A DNA stretch of 13,911 nt from Burkholderiales bacterium. Lineage in GTDB: Bacteria; Pseudomonadota; Gammaproteobacteria; Burkholderiales; JAEUMW01. Positions 6,306 to 13,557 of the stretch are shown one piece after another. The notes beneath the pieces are model-generated. The model saw only the letters and a program-made list of their open reading frames with translations, had not been told where the DNA came from and did no database searches. The position numbers and the translations under genes were made by a program. Position 1 is the stretch's first letter. Each line of letters opens with the position of its first letter. Where the stretch lies: assembly GCA_016791285.1 (NCBI GenBank), contig JAEUMX010000439.1:1-13911 (forward strand), written 5' to 3'.

Positions 6306-8273
6306 ATGTGGCACCTGATTCGTTCCCGCCCGATGGGGCTGGTCACGCTGCTCGTGCTATTCGCTCTGGCAACGCCAGTACCCGCCGCGCCGATCGATAC
6401 TCCGGCCGATCCATGGCCGCGGTTGATCGATCTCGGTGGCGCCACCGCGACCCTTCATCAACCGCAAGTCGAAGGCTGGAACGGTAACCGCATCAGGTTT
6501 CGCGCCGTCGTGGGCGTGTCGGCGCCAAATCGAGCGGAAGATGCCTTCGGCACGATCTGGGCCGATGCGGTGACCCGTGTCGACCGCGTCGCGCGCCTCG
6601 TGGTGCTCGACGAGGTGACGCTCACGCGGGCGACGTTCCCGACCCTCGCCGACGGCGGGAGCTCGTATCTGAGAGCCTTGCAGGCGCGACTTGCGCGGGC
6701 ACCGCAAACCGTGTCGCTCGACCACCTGCAGGCTTCGCTCACTACGTCCCGCAACGTGACGCCTGCGGGCGTGCCGGTGCAGAACGTGCCGCCCCGTATC
6801 TTCGTGAGCGACGGTCCGGCGGTTCTGATCCCGATCTCCGGGCCACCGGTGCTGCGGCGCATAGGCGGCTCGGCTTTCGAGCGCGTCGCCAACACGCGGG
6901 CGCTGATTCTGCGGGATGCTCGGAGCTACTACCTGCGCCTTGGAGACGGCTGGATGACGGCCGACGCGCTCGACGGCAGATGGTATCCGGCCGACCGCGT
7001 GCCAGCGGGACTTGATCTGGTCGCCGACAAGCTGGCGAACGCTGGGGCAGATTTCCTCGCTGGTGGCGTGCGACCTGCCCGGTACGCCGGCGCACCTGCC
7101 GTGTTCGTGAGCCACGCCCCGGCTGCGCTCCTGCTCTTCGAAGGCGAACCCGTCCTCGAGCCGATCGCGGGCACGACTCTGCTGCGTGCCGCCAACACCC
7201 CCGCCCATGTCATCGTCGACATCGTGAGCGGGCACTACTTCGTGCTCCTCTCCGGCCGGTGGTTTCGTGCCCCCGGCCTCAACGGTCCCTGGACGTATGT
7301 CTCCGCCCGCAACCTGCCGCCCGCCTTCGCGGCGATCCCGGCCGACGATCCGGCGGGCGCCGTGCTCGCCTCCGTGTCCGGTACGCCGCAAGCCAAGGCG
7401 GCGGTGATCGACAACGCGATCCCCCAGACGGCCGTGGTGCCCCGCGCGAACGGGCCCGCCTTTGCGGCCGAGTTCGACGGTCATCCGCAATATCGCCCGA
7501 TCATGGGGACATCGCTTTCCTACGTCGCGAACTCGCCGACCCCCATCGTGCGGCTGGACTCCCGGCGTCTTCTCGCCCTCAAGGCCGGCGTCTGGTTCGA
7601 GGCGGCCTCGGTGTTCGGTCCGTGGGCGGTAGCGAACGCGGTGCCTGACGTGATCTACACGATTCCCGCGAGCTCGCCCCTGCATCACGTGACCTATGTG
7701 CGCATCTACAGCGCCACGGCACAGTTCGTCGAGGTCGGCTACACGCCCGGGTACACCGGCAGCGTGGCGACACCGGACGGCGTAGTCGTGGACGGCACGG
7801 GATACGCCGACGCGCCGTGGGTCGGCAGTGCGCGTGAGCCGGCGCCCCTCACCTACGGAATCGCCGTCAAGCCGCGCGATGACGCGGCGCGCAACGTCTA
7901 TGCACAGTGGGGCAGCGCGATACTCACGGATTCCCGTGTGCCCGGCGCGCAGCCTCTCGCAGCAGCCGGTGCCGACCACGACTACGTTGCGAACGTCGAC
8001 GGCAGCGTATACCGGAGCGGCAGCAGCGGCTGGGAGAAGCTGGGCATCCGCGGCTGGGGGCGCGCCACTTCCGAAGATCTCGGGTGGGCGAACCGCGAGC
8101 AACAGGCGCGTGCATTCGGGGCCGAGCGCTTCGAGCGTCATCGCACCAGGGCAGGGGTCGAACGCCTGGCCGAAAATCGGCCCGGAGCCGGCGAGCGGAG
8201 CGGTGCCGACGCGTTTGGCGCCGGCGGCGGCGTCCGGGTGGGGGGGCTGCGGGGGCGGCGCGGCACGCCGTGA
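6306..8273 (+). CDS. Shorter exported paralogue of the preceding repeat protein, coupled to the pqi operon
   Basis: This encodes 655 residues beginning MWHLIRSRPMGLVTLL. The start at 6306 has GAGGAAG (6291-6297) eight bases upstream. The signal peptide (VPAAP) has no lipobox cysteine, so unlike its neighbour the product should be free in the periplasm or beyond. It aligns with the upstream protein almost throughout: DPWPR at about 35-39, three repeats at roughly 178-226 (ending GRW instead of GPW), 279-329 and 391-440, then VIYTIPASSPL and VGYTPGYTGSV. It lacks the stretch holding the glycine zipper: TYGIAVKP passes through a short RDDAAR linker into NVYAQWG. The tail is also shortened, although YRSGSSGW and NREQQARAFGAERF still match. 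It is probably a tandem duplicate that diverged. Its TGA overlaps the GTG of the first pqiA-like gene. Confidence 0.85.
   Translation: MWHLIRSRPMGLVTLLVLFALATPVPAAPIDTPADPWPRLIDLGGATATLHQPQVEGWNGNRIRFRAVVGVSAPNRAEDAFGTIWADAVTRVDRVARLVVLDEVTLTRATFPTLADGGSSYLRALQARLARAPQTVSLDHLQASLTTSRNVTPAGVPVQNVPPRIFVSDGPAVLIPISGPPVLRRIGGSAFERVANTRALILRDARSYYLRLGDGWMTADALDGRWYPADRVPAGLDLVADKLANAGADFLAGGVRPARYAGAPAVFVSHAPAALLLFEGEPVLEPIAGTTLLRAANTPAHVIVDIVSGHYFVLLSGRWFRAPGLNGPWTYVSARNLPPAFAAIPADDPAGAVLASVSGTPQAKAAVIDNAIPQTAVVPRANGPAFAAEFDGHPQYRPIMGTSLSYVANSPTPIVRLDSRRLLALKAGVWFEAASVFGPWAVANAVPDVIYTIPASSPLHHVTYVRIYSATAQFVEVGYTPGYTGSVATPDGVVVDGTGYADAPWVGSAREPAPLTYGIAVKPRDDAARNVYAQWGSAILTDSRVPGAQPLAAAGADHDYVANVDGSVYRSGSSGWEKLGIRGWGRATSEDLGWANREQQARAFGAERFERHRTRAGVERLAENRPGAGERSGADAFGAGGGVRVGGLRGRRGTP
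8236..8255 (+). other. G-quadruplex-type motif just before the pqi operon start
   Basis: Four runs of at least three G lie within 20 bases: GGG, T, then seven G that can split as GGG-G-GGG, CTGC and five G. This satisfies the usual G3 N1-7 pattern on the mRNA-sense strand. It is inside the last codons of the repeat protein and ends 14 bases before the GTG start at 8270, where a ribosome-binding site would be expected. High local GC makes chance formation possible. Confidence 0.5.
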
Positions 8274-8959
8274 GCGGATCGAGCGGCCGCCTCGCCGCTG
8301 CTGGGGAGACCGTTGCCTGCCCCGATTGTGATCTGCTGCAGCACATCCCCACGCTGCCGCCGGGTGCGAAGGCGCGTTGCCCGCGCTGCGGGCATGTGCT
8401 CGCCACCCGGCCGTCCGATCCGATCGATTTGCCTCTTGCCCTCACGGCCACCGCGGTGGTCGTGCTGATCGTCGCCAACACCATGCCGCTGATGGCGATC
8501 TCGGCGGTGGGGCGTCACGCAAGCACCACCATCCTCGGCGGCGCGTACGAGATGTGGATGACGGGCGAGCAGATCACGGCCATGATCGTGGCGTTCTGCG
8601 CGGTGTTTGCACCCGGGCTCTACATTCTCTTCATGCTGGCGGTGCTCACCGCGGTGCGATGGCCGCCCGCCCCGCACTGGGTCGGCGAGGTGCTCCGGTG
8701 GGGGCTGCACATGCAGCCGTGGTCGATGTACGAGGTCATGCTGCTCGGGATCCTGGTTGCGTTGATCAAGATCGCCGAGCTCGCGATGGTGGACCCCGGC
8801 ATCGGAGTGTATGCGGTGGGTGTGCTGGTCATACTCTTTCCGGCCATCGCGGTGAGCTTCGACCCGCACGAGGTGTGGCGGCGAATCGAGTGGGTCGAAG
8901 ACGAGGTGCCCGCCGGGTACGGCGGTGGCGATGCGATCCGCACCGGGGTGATGCGATGA
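8270..8959 (+). CDS. pqiA: PqiA-type inner-membrane protein, first half (split PqiA)
   Basis: This encodes 229 residues from a GTG at 8270 that overlaps the preceding stop (GTGA). PqiA-family proteins are the inner-membrane component of MCE lipid-transport systems such as PqiABC and LetAB. A rubredoxin-like zinc ribbon is visible as C17-P-D-C20 and C37-P-R-C40. Four membrane segments follow, starting around LALTATAVVVLIVANTMPL, AMIVAFCAVFAPGLYILF, YEVMLLGILVALIK and GVYAVGVLVILFPAIAV. The family motif VANTMPLM is present, and the chain ends SFDPHEVW, a hallmark close to the end of each PqiA half. In E. coli both halves are one protein of about 417 residues; here they are separate genes. The Shine-Dalgarno is weak, so translation probably depends on coupling. 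The next gene overlaps by four bases. Confidence 0.88.
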   Translation: MSGSSGRLAAAGETVACPDCDLLQHIPTLPPGAKARCPRCGHVLATRPSDPIDLPLALTATAVVVLIVANTMPLMAISAVGRHASTTILGGAYEMWMTGEQITAMIVAFCAVFAPGLYILFMLAVLTAVRWPPAPHWVGEVLRWGLHMQPWSMYEVMLLGILVALIKIAELAMVDPGIGVYAVGVLVILFPAIAVSFDPHEVWRRIEWVEDEVPAGYGGGDAIRTGVMR

Positions 8960-9600
8960 CGGCGGCAACCGCGCTCACCGCGGCGCGAGCCGGACTCGTC
9001 TCCTGCGAGACCTGCCGTCTGCTGTCGCGACCGGCTCACCCGGAGCATGCTGGCCACTGTCCGCGCTGCGGCGCGGCGCTCGAATTCCGTGTCGTGCACT
9101 CGATCCAGTACACGTGGGCGCTCGTCATCGCGGCGGCGATCTGCTACATCCCCGCGAACATGCTGCCGGTGCTGACGACCACCACGTTCGGGTCCGCCGA
9201 GTCGGACACCATCATGGGCGGGGTGGTCTTTCTCTACACCTCGGGGTCGTGGCCCCTAGCGCTCATCGTGCTGGTCGCGAGCGTGATGGTCCCGCTCGGC
9301 AAGCTGGTCGCGCTCGTCTATCTGCTGATCGTGGTGCAGCGTGGCTCGGTGGGCGACATGCGGCAACGCACGCGGCTCTATCGCATGGTGGAGTTCATCG
9401 GCCGCTGGTCGATGCTGGACGTGTTCGTCGACACCTTCACGGTGGCCCTGATCCAACTACAGCCGTTGATGTCCGTCGAACCTGGTCCCGGAGTGTTGTT
9501 CTTTGCCGCGGTCGTGGTGCTGACCATGCTCGCCGCGGAGTCCTTCGATCCGCGCCTGATCTGGGATGCCGGCACTGGCGTGGAGCGCGCGCATGGCTGA
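8956..9600 (+). CDS. pqiA: PqiA-type inner-membrane protein, second half (split PqiA)
   Basis: This encodes 214 residues from an ATG at 8956, whose ATGA overlaps the stop of the first half. It repeats the same architecture: zinc ribbon C17-E-T-C20 and C35-P-R-C38, then four predicted membrane segments beginning near TWALVIAAAICYIPANMLP, WPLALIVLVASVMVPLGK, the VEFIGRWSMLDVFVDTF region and PGVLFFAAVVVLTMLAA. The PqiA signatures IPANMLPVL, GRWSMLDVFV and ESFDPRLIWD are all present and the zinc cysteines are intact. The combined length of the two halves, 443 residues, matches a fused PqiA, so neither appears truncated. It probably pairs with the upstream protein in the inner membrane and with the MCE protein encoded next. 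Confidence 0.9.
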   Translation: MTAATALTAARAGLVSCETCRLLSRPAHPEHAGHCPRCGAALEFRVVHSIQYTWALVIAAAICYIPANMLPVLTTTTFGSAESDTIMGGVVFLYTSGSWPLALIVLVASVMVPLGKLVALVYLLIVVQRGSVGDMRQRTRLYRMVEFIGRWSMLDVFVDTFTVALIQLQPLMSVEPGPGVLFFAAVVVLTMLAAESFDPRLIWDAGTGVERAHG

Positions 9601-11266
9601 AAGCACTGATCGCGACGATCTCCCGCAGGCGGTTGTCGTGCCGAAGAAGCGGGGGCGAATCTCGGTCGTCTGGATCATTCCGATCCTTGCCGCGGTAGTG
9701 GGCATCGGGATCGCGATTCAGCAGATCCTGAGCGAAGGCCCGACGATCACCATCGTTTTCAAGTCGGCCCAGGGCGTCGAGGCCGGCAAGACTGTCATCA
9801 AGTACAAGGACGTGAACATCGGCCAGGTGACGGCGGTGCAGCTCGACGACGACTTCGCGAAGGTGCAGGTAACGGCGAAGATCGCCAAGAGCGCCGCGGG
9901 ACTGATGGTCGACGATGCGAGATTCTGGGTCGTCGAGCCGCGCGTCTCCCTGAGCGGGATATCCGGCCTGAGTACGCTGCTCTCGGGCAACTACATCGGG
10001 TTCGAGGCGGGGCAGTCGAAGAGCAAGGCGCGCAAGTTCGTCGGACTCGACGTGCCGCCCACCATCACCGACCAGCCCGGTCGCAAGTTCACGCTGCAGG
10101 CGAGTGACCTGGGCTCGCTGGGCGTCGGCTCGCCGATCTATTTTCGCCGCCTGACGGTGGGCCAGGTCGCCGCGTACGATCTCGCGGCCGACGGCAAGGC
10201 GGTGAGTATTACCGTGTTCATCAACGCACCCTACGACAAGTTCGTCAGTCCGGAGACGCGCTTCTGGAATGCGAGCGGAATCGACGTCTCGGTCGGTGCG
10301 GGTGGCGTGGAAGTCCGCACGGAGGGCTTGGTGGCGTTGCTGGCCGGTGGTCTCGCGTTCGATACGCCCGCCTTCCTGACGGTCACCGAGCCTGCGGCGG
10401 CGAACACCTCGTTCACGCTCTACAGCGACCGGGACACGGCGATGAAGCAACCGGAGACCATCTCCCGGCGCTATGTTCTTTATTTCGACGAATCGTTGCG
10501 GGGGCTGTCGGTGGGTGCGCCGGTGACATTGTTCGGCTTGCAGGCGGGCGAGGTCACCGACGTCGGCTTGTCGGTCGACCCGGAGACGCTCGCCATACGC
10601 CCGCGGGTGCTCGTGACGTTCTTCCCCGAGCGCCTGATTGCTCGTTTGTCCTCCGCGCAGCAGGCGGCGGGCAAGGCCTTGGCGGAACAGCGCGGCGAGG
10701 CCCGCATCCGTTTCCTGCGCCGCGTGGTGGAGGAGCGGGGGCTGCGCGCGCAGTTGAGCAGCGGCAACCTGCTCACCGGTCAGATGTACATCGCGCTCGA
10801 GTATTTCCCCAAGGCGCCCAAGGTGAAGATCGACTGGACCGCGGACCCGTTGGAGATACCGACGCTCCCCGGTGGATTCGCGGACATCCAGGCCAAGCTC
10901 GCCAGCATTCTCGCGAAGATCGACAAGATGCAGCTCGATGCGATCGGCGGCGATACGCGCAAGATGCTCGAAACCTTGAACCAGACGCTCAAGGATGTGG
11001 ACCAGGCGGTCAATCGCCTGAACGCGGACGTCACGCCGGCGCTCGGGAAGGTGCTCGAAGAAGTCCGTCGCGCCACGGCCTCCGCCGATCAGGTGCTCAG
11101 GAACACGGACGCGACGCTGGTTGGCAAAGATGCGCCCGGCCAGCAGGAGCTGCGCGATGCGCTGCAGGAAGTGGCGCGCGCGGCCCGCTCGCTGCGCGTG
11201 CTGACCGACTATCTCGAGCGCCATCCGGACGCGCTCATCCGCGGCAAGGCGGGGGAGAAACCATGA
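9593..11266 (+). CDS. pqiB: PqiB-type MCE-domain protein, periplasmic lipid-transport tunnel
   Basis: This encodes 557 residues beginning MAESTDRDDLPQAV. The start at 9593 overlaps the previous stop by eight bases and has TGGAG seven bases upstream. After a charged N-terminus, one membrane helix (about 23-43) anchors it in the inner membrane. Three MCE domains follow, starting near residue 50 (GPTITIVFKSAQGVEAGKT), 163 (GRKFTLQASDLGSLGVGSP) and 292 (YVLYFDESLRGLSVGAPV). Each carries the YKDVNIGQV/FRRLTVGQV/LFGLQAGEV signature. Residues about 431-506 form a helical coiled region (DIQAKLASILAKIDKMQL onward). E. coli PqiB also has three MCE domains and is about 546 residues, while YebT/LetB has seven, so PqiB is the right family. 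MCE rings and their needle-like C-terminal coil span the periplasm to carry lipids; the direction and cargo are not readable here. Confidence 0.93.
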   Translation: MAESTDRDDLPQAVVVPKKRGRISVVWIIPILAAVVGIGIAIQQILSEGPTITIVFKSAQGVEAGKTVIKYKDVNIGQVTAVQLDDDFAKVQVTAKIAKSAAGLMVDDARFWVVEPRVSLSGISGLSTLLSGNYIGFEAGQSKSKARKFVGLDVPPTITDQPGRKFTLQASDLGSLGVGSPIYFRRLTVGQVAAYDLAADGKAVSITVFINAPYDKFVSPETRFWNASGIDVSVGAGGVEVRTEGLVALLAGGLAFDTPAFLTVTEPAAANTSFTLYSDRDTAMKQPETISRRYVLYFDESLRGLSVGAPVTLFGLQAGEVTDVGLSVDPETLAIRPRVLVTFFPERLIARLSSAQQAAGKALAEQRGEARIRFLRRVVEERGLRAQLSSGNLLTGQMYIALEYFPKAPKVKIDWTADPLEIPTLPGGFADIQAKLASILAKIDKMQLDAIGGDTRKMLETLNQTLKDVDQAVNRLNADVTPALGKVLEEVRRATASADQVLRNTDATLVGKDAPGQQELRDALQEVARAARSLRVLTDYLERHPDALIRGKAGEKP

Positions 11267-11847
11267 TGCAGGGGTTTGTTGCTCTGACGATCTGCGCCGC
11301 GCTCGTGTTTGCGAGCGGATGTGCGTCCACGCCGCCGTCACGCTTCTACACCCTCAGCGCCGTCGCCGTTCCCGCTGCAGCGCCATCGAACGTTTCGGTG
11401 GCGGTGGGGCCGGTATCGGTGCCGGCCGATGTGGATCGCCCCCAGTTCGTGGTGAGCGCCGGCCCGAATCAGGTGAGGTTGGACGAGTTCAACCGCTGGG
11501 CGTCGCCCTTGCAGAACGGCATCTCCCGCGTGGTCGCCGAGAATCTCGTCATGCTGCTCGGCACGCCGCGCGTGACGTTGTATCCGCAGACGTTGAGCGC
11601 GGACGCGGACTATCGCGCGGCGATCGAGGTGCAGAGCTTCGCATCGGCGCCGGGCGAGGCTGCCATGCTGGACGCGGTCTGGACAGTGCGCCGGATGAAG
11701 GACGGCAAGACGGCAACCGGCCGCACGACGGTGCGCGAACCGGTGCAGGAGAAAGGCTTCGACGCCCTTGCCGCCGCTCACAGCCGCGCGGTCGGGCGCC
11801 TCAGTCAGGACCTCGCAGGCGCCGTCCGGGCCTTGGCCGGTTCCTGA
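11263..11847 (+). CDS. pqiC: PqiC-type lipoprotein, ABC-type transport auxiliary component
   Basis: This encodes 194 residues. The ATG at 11263 overlaps the pqiB stop (ATGA); ATG at 11266 is an equal alternative. The signal peptide ends FASGC, with Cys20 as the probable lipid-anchored residue and Ala at +2, consistent with the outer membrane. The motif SRFYTLS directly after the anchor, V.VGPVSVPADVDRPQFV, DEFNRWASPLQNGISRVVAENL and the C-terminal ALAAAHSRAVGRLSQDLAGAV are typical of the PqiC/YmbA family. PqiC is the outer-membrane partner of PqiB and should dock the end of the MCE needle. The length is normal. It closes the operon: a weak hairpin follows and the next gene is on the other strand. 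Confidence 0.92.
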   Translation: MMQGFVALTICAALVFASGCASTPPSRFYTLSAVAVPAAAPSNVSVAVGPVSVPADVDRPQFVVSAGPNQVRLDEFNRWASPLQNGISRVVAENLVMLLGTPRVTLYPQTLSADADYRAAIEVQSFASAPGEAAMLDAVWTVRRMKDGKTATGRTTVREPVQEKGFDALAAAHSRAVGRLSQDLAGAVRALAGS

Positions 11848-11857
11848 CCGCAGCAGA

Positions 11858-11874
11858 GATCGGGCTCACCGATC
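11858..11874. terminator. Short hairpin between convergent genes, weak candidate terminator
   Basis: GATCGG (11858-11863) and CCGATC (11869-11874) make a perfect 6-bp stem with a 5-base loop, in the 50-base gap between pqiC and the convergent lipoprotein gene. No T-run follows on either strand, so intrinsic termination would be inefficient. Confidence 0.35.
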
Positions 11875-11897
11875 AGCCAACATCACGCCGAGAATCC

Positions 11898-12476
11898 TCA
11901 GTCGCCTGACGAGGGCCTGACTCTCAAGTTCACGAGAAGCTTCGGGTCGGCCAGCATGCGGTTGCCGATCTGCCGAAACGCCCGTTCGTAAGCCGACGCA
12001 ATGCCGCCCTGCGAGAAGTTCGGCTGGCTCGCCGTCCCGCTGCCGGAATAGATGCCCAAAGGCTGCGTGTACGTGTCGTCGCCCGGGAATACCGTTGCCG
12101 TGGCGTTCGCGTAGTAGTCGGACATCACGGGATTGACCGAGCTGCTCCCGCTCAACCGGATGGTGACCGAGGGAGAGTCCATGCTCGATGCAACGCCCAC
12201 TTCCGTGAACATCTCGCGGAAGATCCTCATCGCCGCGTGCTGCATCAACTCCGCACCCGGGTATTGCCACGTCTCGCCCCGCAACTCCACGGTCTGCGTG
12301 TTGACCATCGCGGGATCCACCTGTACCGCGACCCGAGCCCGGATCGGCAGCGTCATATCGGGTGGCGGGCGCAGCGGCGCGGGGGCGGAGGGGGCAGTTC
12401 CGCAACCCGGGCTCAGAGCCAGAAGCAGGGCCGTCAGCGCGAATCCAACTACCGTCATGTTCCCTGGGCGCCGCAT
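11898..12476 (-). CDS. Lipoprotein of unknown function
   Basis: This encodes 192 residues beginning MRRPGNMTVVGFALTALLL. The start at 12476 is preceded on the minus strand by GGAGG seven bases away, a strong ribosome-binding site; the frame extends upstream to 12584 but without a signal-like sequence. The signal ends LSPGC, with Cys25 as the likely lipid anchor and Gly at +2. A Pro-rich linker (TAPSAPAPLRPPPDM) leads to a domain with VAVQVDPAMVNTQTVEL, a helix-like AAMRIFREMFTEVGVA and SVTIRLSGSSSVNP. This is followed by a polar beta region and a final YERAFRQIGNRMLADPKLL helix. The order, with a duplicated strand-helix-strand feel, loosely recalls YajG-like envelope lipoproteins, but I cannot assign it to a family. 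It converges with pqiC and diverges from the next gene. Confidence 0.8.
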   Translation of the reverse strand: MRRPGNMTVVGFALTALLLALSPGCGTAPSAPAPLRPPPDMTLPIRARVAVQVDPAMVNTQTVELRGETWQYPGAELMQHAAMRIFREMFTEVGVASSMDSPSVTIRLSGSSSVNPVMSDYYANATATVFPGDDTYTQPLGIYSGSGTASQPNFSQGGIASAYERAFRQIGNRMLADPKLLVNLRVRPSSGD

Positions 12477-12614
12477 TACCTCTCCTCCACTGTTCGATTC
12501 TCCGCTGTCGATTGAAACCCGGATGCCGAAGCGCGACGCTCGCGGTGCGCTTCTCGCGTCCGCTGATCGAGGTCGAGTGTCCATCGATTGTCCTTGTTTC
12601 GAGGCAGCAGCGCA

Positions 12615-12632
12615 CCTGCATGGTTGTGCAGG
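12615..12632. promoter_or_regulatory. Perfect 6-bp inverted repeat overlapping a candidate -35
   Basis: CCTGCA (12615-12620) and TGCAGG (12627-12632) flank a 6-base centre in the 275-base gap between the divergent lipoprotein genes. The repeat overlaps the -35-like TTGTGC of the plus-strand promoter candidate, so a protein binding here could repress it. No regulator is encoded nearby. Confidence 0.35.
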
Positions 12633-12653
12633 AGGATCGGACCGGCGTATAAG
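12624..12653 (+). promoter_or_regulatory. Possible promoter for the DUF3313-like gene
   Basis: TTGTGC (12624-12629) and TATAAG (12648-12653) are separated by 18 bases. The -10 matches 5 of 6 consensus positions and the -35 only 3 of 6. The predicted start near 12660 would give a leader of about 90 bases before the ATG at 12752. Alternative promoters nearer the gene were looked for and are weaker. Confidence 0.35.
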
Positions 12654-12751
12654 CCAATTCCGGCTTGAGCGGTACTGTCACCCAACGCTTGCGACGGTTG
12701 AATACCTATGGCACCCCATTTTCGATTCGGTAGCTCGGAGGAAGCAGAACG

Positions 12752-13537
12752 ATGAACAGGTCACTCGAAGTTTCGAAGCGGCTCGTAGCGGGCAGATGGT
12801 TCGCTGCCGCCGTGTGTGTTGCGGTGGTGGCTGCCGGGTGCGCATCCACGCCCCTGAGCGGGTCGGCAGGACTCGGGCCGCAGTACGCTGCGCTGCTCAA
12901 GCATCCGGACCGGATGAAGCCGGCCACGGGCGCGATGGGCGGATACATGTGGATGGCGCCCAACGCCAACATGAAGCAATACGACAAGGTGCTGCTCACG
13001 CGCATCCTGGTCACACTCGATCAGTCCGAGAACCAGGCGGTCGATCCCGTCACGCAGGCGAAGCTGACAGCCTACTTCCGCTCCGCGATCGTCAAGGCGC
13101 TCGAACCGAAGTATCCGCTGGTCACGCAACCTGGTCCAGGCGTGCTCGTCGTGCGCGCGACCCTGGTCGATCTGGTTCCGGTGAACGTGGCCGAGGACGT
13201 GGCGTATCAGGCGGTGCCGTTCGGGGCAGGGGTGGCCGCGGAGCTCGCGGAGGGGCCCGTAATGGGAGAAGGCTTCGGCTCAGCCCCGTTCCTCGGCCGC
13301 ACCGGCATCGTGGTGCAGTTCTTCGACGGTCAGACGAACCAGCTGATCGGGGAATATGCCGACACCCAGTTCGGCAAGCAGTATGTTGCGAACCTTTCGA
13401 AGGGCGTCACGTCCGCGGCGGAACAGGGCTGGGATCAGTACTGGAAGGGCCTCAAGTCGTGGGGCTACGCGCAGGAAGCATTCACCGGCTGGGCCACCGC
13501 GTTCGGGGCGTATCTGGACAAGGCACGCGCGAGCTGA
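12752..13537 (+). CDS. DUF3313-like lipoprotein
   Basis: This encodes 261 residues beginning MNRSLEVSKRLVAGRWF. The start at 12752 follows GGAGGAAG (12737-12744) at seven bases. The signal ends VAAGC, making Cys30 the lipid anchor, with Ala at +2 pointing to the outer membrane. The sequence after it matches my recollection of the DUF3313 family of envelope lipoproteins: a short turn with Y.WMAPNANMKQYDKVLL, ILVTLDQSENQAVDPVTQAKL, the helix LTAYFRSAIVKALE and the strand GVLVVRATLVDLVPVN. It then has GRTGIVVQFFDGQTNQLIGEY and a C-terminal Trp-rich helix (WDQYWKGLKSWGYAQEAF). No catalytic motif is visible and the role of the family is unknown. It stands alone on its strand, with a strong hairpin after the stop. 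Confidence 0.82.
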   Translation: MNRSLEVSKRLVAGRWFAAAVCVAVVAAGCASTPLSGSAGLGPQYAALLKHPDRMKPATGAMGGYMWMAPNANMKQYDKVLLTRILVTLDQSENQAVDPVTQAKLTAYFRSAIVKALEPKYPLVTQPGPGVLVVRATLVDLVPVNVAEDVAYQAVPFGAGVAAELAEGPVMGEGFGSAPFLGRTGIVVQFFDGQTNQLIGEYADTQFGKQYVANLSKGVTSAAEQGWDQYWKGLKSWGYAQEAFTGWATAFGAYLDKARAS

Positions 13538-13557
13538 TGCCGGATCGAAAGCCCCGG

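Noticed and set aside
5234..6487. Second plus-strand frame of about 417 codons overlapping the Gly-rich tail
   Set aside because: It gives an Arg/Thr/Ala/Pro low-complexity product, the frame-shifted image of Gly- and Tyr-rich codons.
6357..8141. Open minus-strand frame of about 594 codons opposite the second paralogue
   Set aside because: Same composition artefact; the plus strand encodes a paralogue with conserved motifs.
3652..8273. Calling the two large proteins chitinases or glycoside hydrolases because of the CBM5/12-like Trp motifs
   Set aside because: No catalytic motif such as DxxDxDxE is visible, and the whole length is accounted for by the repeats and low-complexity tail.
9437..11341. 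Open minus-strand frame of about 634 codons opposite pqiB
   Set aside because: The plus strand carries three recognisable MCE domains. The minus product is Arg/His/Asp-rich without any family pattern.
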